Below, in pieces: positions 1 through 6,082 of a stretch of 7,872 bases of DNA. The first letter of the stretch is position 1; every line of letters begins with the position of its first letter. A program made the translations under genes and the position numbers. The notes beneath the pieces were generated by a model that saw nothing but the letters and a program-made list of their open reading frames with translations, made no database searches and was not told the DNA's origin. Source of the DNA: Streptosporangiaceae bacterium (GTDB taxonomy: Bacteria; Actinomycetota; Actinomycetes; Streptosporangiales; Streptosporangiaceae). The stretch is from assembly GCA_030045215.1 (NCBI GenBank), contig JASIBJ010000762.1:1-7872 (forward strand). The letters are read 5' to 3'.

Positions 1-91
1 CATCACCCGGGCCGGCTCACCCGGCCGCGGCGGCTGGGCCGCCAGGCCGGCGATCGTGTCCTTAGCCTGGCCAGACTCGGCGCGCTGCTCC

Positions 92-133
92 CCTCAGGGC
101 GGGCTTCCCGCCGTCTTTCCCCCGGGGCTGAGG
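92..133. repeat. Nested inverted repeat
   Basis: An outer arm CCTCAG (92-97) is complementary to CTGAGG (128-133). Directly inside the left arm is a perfect hairpin, GGCGGG (98-103), loop CTT, CCCGCC (107-112). It is followed on the plus strand by GTCTTT and then the self-complementary CCCCGGGG (120-127). The inner hairpin plus short T-run looks like a plus-strand terminator, but no plus-strand gene ending here can be shown. It could also fold in the hflX 3' transcript. Confidence 0.4.
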
Positions 134-165
134 AAATCGTTTGCAAAAGGCTCGTTACCAGCCAG

Positions 166-186
166 AAAACGCCAGCGCAGTAGCGT
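166..186 (-). terminator. Possible intrinsic terminator of hflX
   Basis: Read on the minus strand, ACGCTA (186..181), a 6-base loop CTGCGC and TGGCGT (174..169) make a 6-bp stem with one G-U pair. It is followed by TTT and then C. The hairpin begins about 50 bases after the hflX stop codon. The stem is short and the U-run is only about four bases, so this is a weak candidate. Confidence 0.35.
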
Positions 187-236
187 CACGCAATTGCGTC
201 TTCTCGTGCAGCAACCCGAATGAGCGATTAGCGGGC

Positions 237-1673
237 TTACGGCTGCGCCGCGGATACCGCGAACTGCTCGAACTCCGCCGCGAGTCCCAGCGGGATCCTG
301 GCGGTCAGCTCCGTGCCGGTCCCGCCATGCCTGACCGACAGGACCTCGCCCTCGTCATGCGCGCGCGAGACCAGATCACCCCGGTCATACGGGATCACCG
401 CCGTGACCTCGCGCTGACTGCGCGGCAGCAGCCGCTCGAGCTCAGCCATCAGCTCGCCGAGGCCATCCCCGGTGCGCGCCGACACGATGACCGACTGCCG
501 CTCGGCGAGCTGCAGTCCTTTCAGCTCGATGCTGTCCGCGGCATCCGCTTTGTTGATCACGACGAGCTCCGGCACGTCCGCCGCGCCCACCTCGGCCAGC
601 ACCTCCCTGACCGCAGCCAGCTGCGAGCGCGGGTCGGCGTCGGAGCCGTCCACGACGTGCAGGATGAGGTCCGCGTCGGCCACCTCCTCAAGCGTGGACC
701 GGAACGCGTCGACGAGCTGGTGCGGCAGGTGCCGGACGAAGCCGACGGTGTCGGTGAGCGTGAATGGCAGGCCCGACGGCGTCCTGGCCTTCCGCACCGC
801 GGGGTCGAGGGTGGCGAACAGCGAGTTGTCCACCAGGACGTCGGCCCCGGTCAGCTTGTTCAGCAGCGTGGACTTGCCGGCGTTGGTGTAGCCGGCGATC
901 GCGACCGAAGGAACCGCGCGCTGGCGCCGCCGGCCGCGCTGGACCTCACGGCCGACGGACATGTCGGCGATCTCGCGCCGCAGCTTTGCTATCCGGGCCC
1001 GGATCCGGCGCCGGTCGGTCTCGATCTTGGTCTCGCCGGGCCCGCGGGTGCCGATGCCGCCGCTGCCGCCGACCCGGCCACCCGCCTGCCTGGACAGCGA
1101 CTCACCCCACCCGCGCAGCCTCGGCAGCAGGTACTGCAGCTGGGCCAGCTCAACCTGGGCCTTGCCCTCCTTGCTGCGAGCGTGCTGGGCGAAGATGTCC
1201 AGGATCAGCGCGGTCCGGTCGACGACCTTGACCTTGACCGCGCCCTCCAGGCTGCGGAGCTGGCCGGGGGTCAGCTCGCCGTCGCAGATCACCGTGTCCG
1301 CGCCGTGCGCGGCCACGATCTCGGCCAGTTCCCGCGCCTTCCCGGCGCCCACGTAGGTGGCGGCGTCCGGCCGGCCGCGGCGTTGGACAAGGGCATCGAG
1401 AACCTGGGATCCCGCGGTCTCCGCGAGCAACGACAGCTCACGCAGCGAGTTCTCCGCCATCGCGAGCGTGCCGTCCGTCCACACTCCCATGAGCACGACG
1501 CGCTCCAGCCGCAGTGCCCGGTACTCGACCTCGCTGACGTCCTGGAGCTCGGTTGAGAGCCCGGCGACGCGGCGCAGCGCATGGCGCTGCTCAAGGTCAA
1601 GCTCGCCGTCGCCGGGCTCCTCCGTCTCCCAGAACTCGTCGCCGTCGGGAGAGTCGCTCGGTACAACGGTCAT
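237..1673 (-). CDS. hflX: HflX, ribosome-associated GTPase
   Basis: Translation-factor-class GTPase of the HflX family. It binds 50S and 70S ribosomes and splits or rescues stalled ribosomes in stress; mycobacterial homologues contribute to macrolide/lincosamide tolerance (family knowledge). The 478-aa product has the N-terminal HflX domain, with the family signature GGIGTRGPGETKIE at about 205-218 and QYLLPRLRGWG at about 180-190. A basic helical linker (about 220-252) leads to a complete G domain: P-loop GYTNAGKST (261-269), switch I around FATLDP (286-291), DTVGF (308-312), NKAD (374-377) and SAR (398-400). A C-terminal domain of about 60 residues follows. The length is slightly above E. 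coli HflX because of an acidic N-terminal extension typical of actinobacteria. The ATG at 1673 has a strong ribosome binding site, AGAGGTGG, 9 bases upstream. The gene is divergent from aceB. No damage is seen. Confidence 0.97.
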   Translation of the reverse strand: MTVVPSDSPDGDEFWETEEPGDGELDLEQRHALRRVAGLSTELQDVSEVEYRALRLERVVLMGVWTDGTLAMAENSLRELSLLAETAGSQVLDALVQRRGRPDAATYVGAGKARELAEIVAAHGADTVICDGELTPGQLRSLEGAVKVKVVDRTALILDIFAQHARSKEGKAQVELAQLQYLLPRLRGWGESLSRQAGGRVGGSGGIGTRGPGETKIETDRRRIRARIAKLRREIADMSVGREVQRGRRRQRAVPSVAIAGYTNAGKSTLLNKLTGADVLVDNSLFATLDPAVRKARTPSGLPFTLTDTVGFVRHLPHQLVDAFRSTLEEVADADLILHVVDGSDADPRSQLAAVREVLAEVGAADVPELVVINKADAADSIELKGLQLAERQSVIVSARTGDGLGELMAELERLLPRSQREVTAVIPYDRGDLVSRAHDEGEVLSVRHGGTGTELTARIPLGLAAEFEQFAVSAAQP

Positions 1674-1682
1674 ATGCGCTAG

Positions 1683-1690
1683 CCACCTCT
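1683..1690 (-). promoter_or_regulatory. hflX ribosome binding site
   Basis: AGAGGTGG on the minus strand (1690..1683), 9 bases before the ATG at 1673. It closely matches the anti-Shine-Dalgarno complement and fixes the start. Confidence 0.75.
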
Positions 1691-1716
1691 GGCCGGTTAC
1701 AAGTCAGCGTAATAAA

Positions 1717-1746
1717 TCAGTACATACCCCAGCACCCGCCTCGCAA
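1717..1746 (-). promoter_or_regulatory. Candidate hflX promoter (weak)
   Basis: On the minus strand TTGCGA (1746..1741) and TACTGA (1722..1717) are separated by 18 bases, inside the AT-rich patch upstream of hflX. The -35-like hexamer shares TTG with consensus; the -10-like hexamer shares only TA at its start. This is inferred from spacing alone. Confidence 0.22.
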
Positions 1747-1941
1747 CGGGAGCCGGTCTCGATAGTGCCACGGAGTAGATCCGTCCTCACCTGAATAACA
1801 CGCGGGCGACCGATCCTGTGCCCGCCCCCGCGGACAAGCCGTGAACCGCCCCAGGGCTTGGGGCCGCGAGCACCCCAGTCGCACCTCGTTCCCGCCCAAA
1901 TCACCTGGTACCTGCTGCCCGAGTGGTGGCCCGAGCCGGGG

Positions 1942-1970
1942 CTGTGCGCCGGTAGGTGATGCGTTACGGT
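1942..1970 (+). promoter_or_regulatory. Candidate aceB promoter (weak)
   Basis: TACGGT (1965-1970) fits the TAnnnT form of an actinobacterial -10 box. It would give a leader of roughly 45 bases before the GTG at 2022. The element 17 bases upstream, CTGTGC (1942-1947), is a poor -35. Low certainty. Confidence 0.2.
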
Positions 1971-2005
1971 CTGGTACAGCGAACGGCCGACGCCTGCCAG
2001 GCAAC

Positions 2006-2012
2006 AAGGGAG
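2006..2012 (+). promoter_or_regulatory. aceB ribosome binding site
   Basis: AAGGGAG, 9 bases before GTG at 2022. It decides the start: the longer reading from ATG at 1956 would put this site inside the gene and add 22 residues unlike the family. Confidence 0.65.
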
Positions 2013-2021
2013 CGTAAAAAC

Positions 2022-3617
2022 GTGAGTGGCGTGGAGATAGCCGGCCCGTCCGGCAGCCGGTACGACGAAATCCTCACCCCCGAGGCGCTTGACCTGATCG
2101 GCGTGCTGCACCGCGAACTCGGCCTCCGCCGCCTTGACCTGCTGGCGGCTCGGGCCGACCGACAAAGGGAACTGTCCGCCGGGGCCATGCTCGACTTCCT
2201 GACCAGCACCGAGGCGATCCGCAGCGACACCTCCTGGCGAGTCGCGCCGCCCGCGCCCGGCCTGGTCGACCGGCGGGTGGAGATCACCGGGCCGACGGAC
2301 AAGAAGATGACGATCAACGCGCTGAACTCGGGCGCCAAGGTGTGGCTGGCCGATTTCGAAGATGCCAACACGCCGCTGTGGGACAACATGATCACCGGCC
2401 AGCTGAACCTCAAGGACGCGCTCGACCGGAAGATCGACTTCACCAGCGAGGAGGGTAAGGAGTACCGCCTCCTGCCCGACGACGAGCTGGCCACGATCGT
2501 GGTCCGGCCGCGCGGCTGGCATTTGCCGGAAAAGCACCTGCTCATCGACGGCGAGCGCGCCTCGGGCAGCCTCGTGGACTTCGCGCTGTATCTCACCCAC
2601 TGCGCCGGACGTCAGCTGGAAAAGGGAAAGGGGCCTTACTTCTACCTGGCGAAGCTGGAGAGCCACCTCGAGGCCAGGCTGTGGAACGACGCCTTCGTCC
2701 TGGCTCAGGACGCGCTGGGCATCCCGCAGGGCACGATCAGGGCGACGGTCCTGATCGAGACCATCCCGGCCGCGTTCGAAATGCAGGAGATCCTCTACGA
2801 GCTGCGCGATCACAGCGCCGGGCTGAACGCGGGGCGGTGGGACTACCTGTTCTCGATCATCAAGAAGTTCCGCACCAGGGGCGCTGAATTTGTCCTGCCC
2901 GAGCGTAACGACGTCACGATGACCGCGCCGATGATGCGCGCCTACACCGAACTGCTCGTCAAGACCTGCCACGCAAGAGGCGCGCACGCGATGGGCGGGA
3001 TGGCGGCATTCATCCCGAACCGGCGCGACCCCGAGGTAACGGAACGAGCTCTGGCCAAGGTTCGCGAGGATAAGATGCGCGAGTCGAACGACGGATTCGA
3101 CGGCTCGTGGGTGGCGCACCCTGACCTCGTGCCGATCTGCCGTGAGGTATTCGACCGGGTTCTCGGCGACGCGCCCAACCAGCTGGCCAGGCAGCGCGAC
3201 GACGTGCACGTGACCGCGGCTCAGTTGCTGAACGTCAAGGCCACGCCGGGGAAGATCGCCGAAGCGGGCCTGCGCAACAACGTCAGCGTGGGCCTGCAGT
3301 ACCTGGCCAGCTGGCTGGACGGCACCGGCGCCGTGGCCATCTTCAACCTGATGGAGGACGCCGCGACCGCCGAGATCTCGCGCTCTCAGGTCTGGCAGTG
3401 GCTGCACAACGACGTGCGGCTGGCCGAAGGGCCTGAGGTGACGGCCGGCCTGGTCGAAGAGATCATCGCGGGGGAACTCGCGCTGATTCGCGCGCAGCTC
3501 GGCGACGGCTACAACGAGGCCAGGTACGAGGAGGCGACCGCGCTGTTCAAGGACGTCGCGCTGGCCGACGATTACGCCGAGTTCCTGACCCTGCCGGCCT
3601 ACGAGCGGATGCCCTAG
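2022..3617 (+). CDS. aceB: Malate synthase A
   Basis: Condenses glyoxylate with acetyl-CoA to give malate and CoA, the second glyoxylate-shunt step, needed for growth on acetate or fatty acids; cytosolic. The 531-aa product has the length of the A isoform (about 530 aa), not the 720-aa G isoform. The family signature is complete at about 262-277 ([16 protein letters not shown]). The Mg2+ ligands are expected at Glu246 ([11 protein letters not shown]) and Asp274 (GRWDY). The catalytic Arg is in VRPRGWH (Arg162 or Arg164), and the likely catalytic base is Asp446 in [25 protein letters not shown] near 109-118 is also typical. GTG 2022 is chosen for its Shine-Dalgarno; GTG 2031 is an alternative. 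No isocitrate lyase gene is adjacent. The stop lies 8 bases from the stop of the convergent membrane-protein gene. Confidence 0.97.
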   Translation: MSGVEIAGPSGSRYDEILTPEALDLIGVLHRELGLRRLDLLAARADRQRELSAGAMLDFLTSTEAIRSDTSWRVAPPAPGLVDRRVEITGPTDKKMTINALNSGAKVWLADFEDANTPLWDNMITGQLNLKDALDRKIDFTSEEGKEYRLLPDDELATIVVRPRGWHLPEKHLLIDGERASGSLVDFALYLTHCAGRQLEKGKGPYFYLAKLESHLEARLWNDAFVLAQDALGIPQGTIRATVLIETIPAAFEMQEILYELRDHSAGLNAGRWDYLFSIIKKFRTRGAEFVLPERNDVTMTAPMMRAYTELLVKTCHARGAHAMGGMAAFIPNRRDPEVTERALAKVREDKMRESNDGFDGSWVAHPDLVPICREVFDRVLGDAPNQLARQRDDVHVTAAQLLNVKATPGKIAEAGLRNNVSVGLQYLASWLDGTGAVAIFNLMEDAATAEISRSQVWQWLHNDVRLAEGPEVTAGLVEEIIAGELALIRAQLGDGYNEARYEEATALFKDVALADDYAEFLTLPAYERMP

Positions 3618-3625
3618 GGCCCTCC

Positions 3626-4567
3626 TCAGCCGGCACTGTCTTCGCTGGCACTGTATTCGCTGGCTCCCCGGCGCCCTGGCAGTGCCTGCTCCAGCGCGGC
3701 CGCCAGGGCTCGCGGGCGGCGCGTGCAGATGAGTATCACGCCGTCCCAGACTCCGCCTGCCAGGGCGGTCGGCATGAGCACGTAGCCGCGCAGCAGGTTC
3801 TCAGGAAAGCGGGCTTGCACGGACGCTGGGTCGGTGACCAGGCGCAGCACGCCGCGCCGGCCGAGCATTCTCAGGTCGCCCAGGTACTGCACCTGCCCGC
3901 CTGACCGCCCTTTGGTCGGTCGCAGCCGGTTCAGCTGGCGCACTTGCGCCGGGGTTAGCACGTCCCACTCGCGTACTGCGTCCAGCGGTCCGCTGATCCG
4001 GCGCCACAGGCGGGTGCGAGGCGGCACGCTCAGTGCACCGACCGTGAACCGCCCGCCGGTGATCTTGATGCCGTTCGGCAGGTCAACCAGCATCAACAGG
4101 CTGAACAGCCCGGAGAAGGTGGCGACTGGTATCGCGAGTCCCTGCGCGCTGTAGCCAATGACGACCGACGCAGCGATGCTGCCCGCGAGCAGGACCAGGC
4201 CGATCGGGCCGCCGATGACCGGGAACTGGGAGTGCCGTTCCGTGTAGCGGGTCGGGGGGCCGACCGCGGGGAGGGTGACGCTTGACGCGGCCACCGCGAC
4301 CCGCGCGGCCGGTTGCGCGAACTTCGGCAGCGCCGCATGCAACCGGGAGCGTACCGATGCCCTGGCCAGCCTGGTCGCGCGCGACTCGCCGGTCCTGGCC
4401 ACCGCCGTGGCCGCCGACCCGGTGAACACGGCCAGCACGAACACGAATACCAGCGCGGGCTTGGCGTCGCTGAACCCGAGCAGGACGCCGAGCAGGACCA
4501 GCAGCGCGGTGACCGTCCACAGCAGCCCGACGGCTACCTTGCGGCCGATGCCCCGCTTACCGGTCAC
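3626..4567 (-). CDS. Four-helix membrane protein with PH-like C-terminal region
   Basis: 313 aa, function unknown. Hydrophobic segments at about 11-31, 36-57, 117-138 and 143-162 suggest two membrane hairpins separated by a basic, Arg/Ala-rich stretch (about 58-95). The remainder (about 165-295) is soluble. It contains beta-like segments and ends in VILICTRRPRALAAALEQAL, a strand plus terminal helix pattern common in bacterial PH-like membrane proteins (inference from pattern, not a search). The tail is acidic and Ser-rich, with a tandem duplication. The start is GTG at 4567, overlapping the upstream stop as GTGA (4567..4564). AGGA lies 6 bases upstream, so translation is probably coupled. 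It is the last gene of the five-gene run and converges on aceB. It might anchor the products of the run to the membrane, but nothing proves this. Confidence 0.85.
   Translation of the reverse strand: MTGKRGIGRKVAVGLLWTVTALLVLLGVLLGFSDAKPALVFVFVLAVFTGSAATAVARTGESRATRLARASVRSRLHAALPKFAQPAARVAVAASSVTLPAVGPPTRYTERHSQFPVIGGPIGLVLLAGSIAASVVIGYSAQGLAIPVATFSGLFSLLMLVDLPNGIKITGGRFTVGALSVPPRTRLWRRISGPLDAVREWDVLTPAQVRQLNRLRPTKGRSGGQVQYLGDLRMLGRRGVLRLVTDPASVQARFPENLLRGYVLMPTALAGGVWDGVILICTRRPRALAAALEQALPGRRGASEYSASEDSAG
3632..3661. repeat. 15-bp tandem direct repeat in a C-terminal tail
   Basis: Two adjacent 15-base copies (3632-3646 and 3647-3661) differ at one base. On the minus strand they encode the repeated tail SASEY/SASED of the membrane protein. 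This looks like a recent slippage duplication, preserving frame, just before the stop codon. Confidence 0.85.
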
Positions 4568-5670
4568 CAGGCATCCTGCCCACCGGGCGCGGTATCGGGC
4601 CAGCCCGGCGGCGCGGCATCGGGCCAGCCAGGCGGCGCAGCCGCGCCCGGTCGCGAGGCGGTGGCAAGCATGTCATCGAGCCGGTCGCCGAGCTGTGTGA
4701 GCGTCGCCGGCGTGGCCAGCTCGAGCTGCTCGCCGGTGAGCAACCAGTGCCGGGCCGCGGCGGTGCCGACGATCAGCGCGCGCAGCACAACCTCGGGCCC
4801 GGCCGGCAAGGCCAGGGACAGCTGAGCAAGCTGCGAGAATCCGCCTGCCACGGTCGCGGTCGGCACCGCCTGACCGGGCAGACCGGCTCGGCCCGCCTCT
4901 CCCGCCGGCCCTGAGGCGCGGGCCTGGCGCAGCTTCAGGTAGGTGCCGACGTCGCCACCGAGCCACCCGAGCATCGCGGCGGCGGCCTGGTCCTCACGCA
5001 GGATGACGTGCGGTGGCCGTTCTCCCCGTGGATTCGGCCCGGCCGGCGGGCGCTCGATGAGGCAGCCCGGCATCTCGTAGGGCGTGAACCCTCGGGCCAC
5101 GAACTGCCAGCCAGCAGACGCGCGATCCGGCTTGCCCGGGTCGGCCGCGTGATACACCTCGGCCACGAACAGCGGGCGGCACCGCATGTAGGTGATCAGG
5201 CCGAGATCGCCCGCCAGCGCAACCCGACGCGGCGGCCCGCCATCGGCGGCGGCAGCCAGTCCGGCGAATTCGACGGGTACCTGGCCCTCGGCCGGCGCGG
5301 GCGGCCCCGGCCGGACGTAGCCGGAAGCCTCGAGCCCGGCCACGACGCTCGCGAGCTCGCGCAGGTCAGGAGGGCCATGACCCGCGCTCCCGGTTGGCGC
5401 GCCGCCGTGGGCAAGCGCGTGCCGGTCACCGGCGGGCCGCGGTTCCGGGGAAGCCGCCGGCAGCGGAGCCTGGTCTAGCAGCGGCGAGAGCCGCAGCAGG
5501 TAGGGCAGCCCGCCCTCGGGCCGGACGGACTCCGGCTCCAGCGTGACTGCGTCGAGCTCGGCCGGGCTGAACGGGTGCAGCGTTGCCGCACCCGACTCGA
5601 ATACCTGGCGCCAGCGCTCCCTGACCGGAATCGGTCCGTAGGCAGGCGTCGCGCGTCGGCGGCCGAACAT
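4564..5670 (-). CDS. Conserved-looking protein of unknown family
   Basis: 368 aa from ATG at 5670; I do not recognise the family. The N-terminus (MFGRRRATPAYGPIPVRERW) and a leucine-containing stretch to about 68 are followed by a Pro/Ala-rich, probably disordered linker (about 68-100). A more structured core (about 140-250) includes DLGLITYMRCRPLFVAEVYH and WQFVARGFTPYEMPGCLIER. A helical part (about 275-335) precedes a Pro-rich tail with a duplicated PPGWPD. No signal peptide or membrane helix is seen, so it is probably cytosolic. The frame stays open upstream to 5787, but that would overlap the preceding gene by 80 bases and gives residues of poor coding character. GTG 5673 or ATG 5670 is the only start after the upstream stop, and the ribosome binding site is weak. 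It overlaps the next gene by 4 bases. Confidence 0.8.
   Translation of the reverse strand: MFGRRRATPAYGPIPVRERWRQVFESGAATLHPFSPAELDAVTLEPESVRPEGGLPYLLRLSPLLDQAPLPAASPEPRPAGDRHALAHGGAPTGSAGHGPPDLRELASVVAGLEASGYVRPGPPAPAEGQVPVEFAGLAAAADGGPPRRVALAGDLGLITYMRCRPLFVAEVYHAADPGKPDRASAGWQFVARGFTPYEMPGCLIERPPAGPNPRGERPPHVILREDQAAAAMLGWLGGDVGTYLKLRQARASGPAGEAGRAGLPGQAVPTATVAGGFSQLAQLSLALPAGPEVVLRALIVGTAAARHWLLTGEQLELATPATLTQLGDRLDDMLATASRPGAAAPPGWPDAAPPGWPDTAPGGQDAW
4591..4638. repeat. 24-bp tandem repeat, two copies plus a degenerate third
   Basis: Copies at 4591-4614 and 4615-4638 match at 22 of 24 bases. They encode the repeated PPGWPDAA/PPGWPDTA tail of the 368-aa protein on the minus strand. The bases at about 4570-4590 look like a decayed third copy (encoding APGGQDAW). 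The length is a multiple of 3, so copy number can vary without breaking frame. Confidence 0.85.
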
Positions 5671-5707
5671 CACCGGAACGTGCGGGCAACCGGTCGCCGT
5701 CCCGGCA

Positions 5708-6073
5708 TCACGGCTTCCGCGTCCCGACCCCGGCGGCGTTTCTGATCTCTTCCGCCAGCCGCTCGGGGTCGGGTGCCGACAGCACAACGTGCCGGTACGG
5801 CTGCCCGTCCATGTCGAGTTCTAGAACCGGTACGCCGGGCCTGCACCAGATGAAGGTGCCGTTGCGGTTGCGTTTGCCGCCGGCCGGCACGTCCAGGTGC
5901 AGCAAGCTCATGCGCTTGCGTGGGCGCGCGGTGCGGGCGCCAGTGATGTGCTCCAGCGGCAGCCGCACGCTCAGGCGCGTGCCCGGCCGCCGCCACTGCG
6001 TGTAGTAGGGCCACCAGTCCCGGCCGGTGGCCTGTACCTCCAGGCTGTCGCCGTCAATCCTGGCATCAATCAT
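5708..6073 (-). CDS. Small PH-like protein
   Basis: 121 aa, no signal peptide or membrane helix, so cytosolic. It is predicted to be mostly beta strand with one C-terminal helix: MIDARIDGDSLEVQATG at the start, LSVRLPLEHITGAR in the middle, and VVLSAPDPERLAEEI near the end. This strand order, with a final helix introduced by a DPE turn, is common in small actinobacterial PH-like proteins (pattern recognition, not a search). The biochemical role is unknown; protein or lipid binding is possible. The start at ATG 6073 is preferred over the longer ATG 6136, which would overlap the upstream gene by 56 bases. A GAGGTGA ribosome binding site directly precedes 6073 and overlaps the upstream TGA. The 7-base gap indicates co-transcription and coupling with the 473-aa gene. 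Confidence 0.8.
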   Translation of the reverse strand: MIDARIDGDSLEVQATGRDWWPYYTQWRRPGTRLSVRLPLEHITGARTARPRKRMSLLHLDVPAGGKRNRNGTFIWCRPGVPVLELDMDGQPYRHVVLSAPDPERLAEEIRNAAGVGTRKP

Positions 6074-6075
6074 CG

Positions 6076-6082
6076 TCACCTC
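6076..6082 (-). promoter_or_regulatory. Ribosome binding site overlapping the upstream stop
   Basis: GAGGTGA on the minus strand (6082..6076) shares bases with the TGA stop (6083..6081) of the 473-aa gene. The GAGG core is 5 bases from ATG 6073. It sets the start of the 121-aa gene and suggests translational coupling. Confidence 0.7.

Larger units (their letters stand above)
1..236. other. Left-edge region downstream of hflX, no supported complete gene
   Basis: No complete gene is visible here. It holds a nested inverted repeat (92-133), a terminator-like hairpin for hflX (166-186) and a 12-base perfect palindrome (acgcaattgcgt, 188-199). On the minus strand the frame ending at base 1 is open from the TGA at 96..94 and has strong G/C third positions. 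It contains no ATG, GTG or TTG until GTG at 6..4 followed directly by ATG at 3..1. A GGTGAG at 21..16 sits 9 bases before that GTG. A minus-strand gene could therefore begin right at the edge and run out of the window, as the next gene after hflX, but only two codons are inside. Confidence 0.4.
1674..2021. other. Divergent intergenic region between hflX and aceB
   Basis: 348 bases that must hold the promoters of both genes. There is an AT-richer patch at about 1700-1730 next to hflX, unusual against the GC-rich background. Two short hairpins are visible: ACGGA-gtaga-TCCGT (1770-1784) and GCCCCA-gggct-TGGGGC (1848-1864, 6-bp stem). GGTACC lies at about 1909-1914. Small open frames span the region on both strands, but they lack ribosome binding sites and resemble no family I know, so I see no gene here. 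Confidence 0.6.

Noticed and set aside
1..6. Possible start of a minus-strand gene (GTG 6..4 / ATG 3..1) with GGTGAG upstream
   Set aside because: Only two codons are inside the window, so it cannot be supported as a gene; it is described in the left-edge entry.
141..1556. 471-codon open frame on the plus strand opposite hflX
   Set aside because: It is a shadow of hflX, which has complete G-domain motifs; there is no ribosome binding site or recognisable domain.
1704..3407. 567-codon open frame on the minus strand opposite aceB
   Set aside because: It lies antisense to an intact malate synthase. Its Arg/Val/Gln-rich translation resembles no family, and long antisense frames are expected in high-GC genes.
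3638..3652. A YxxxE match (YSASE) in the tail of the membrane protein
   Set aside because: It is created by the 15-bp duplication in a disordered tail of a four-helix membrane protein; not a credible export signal.
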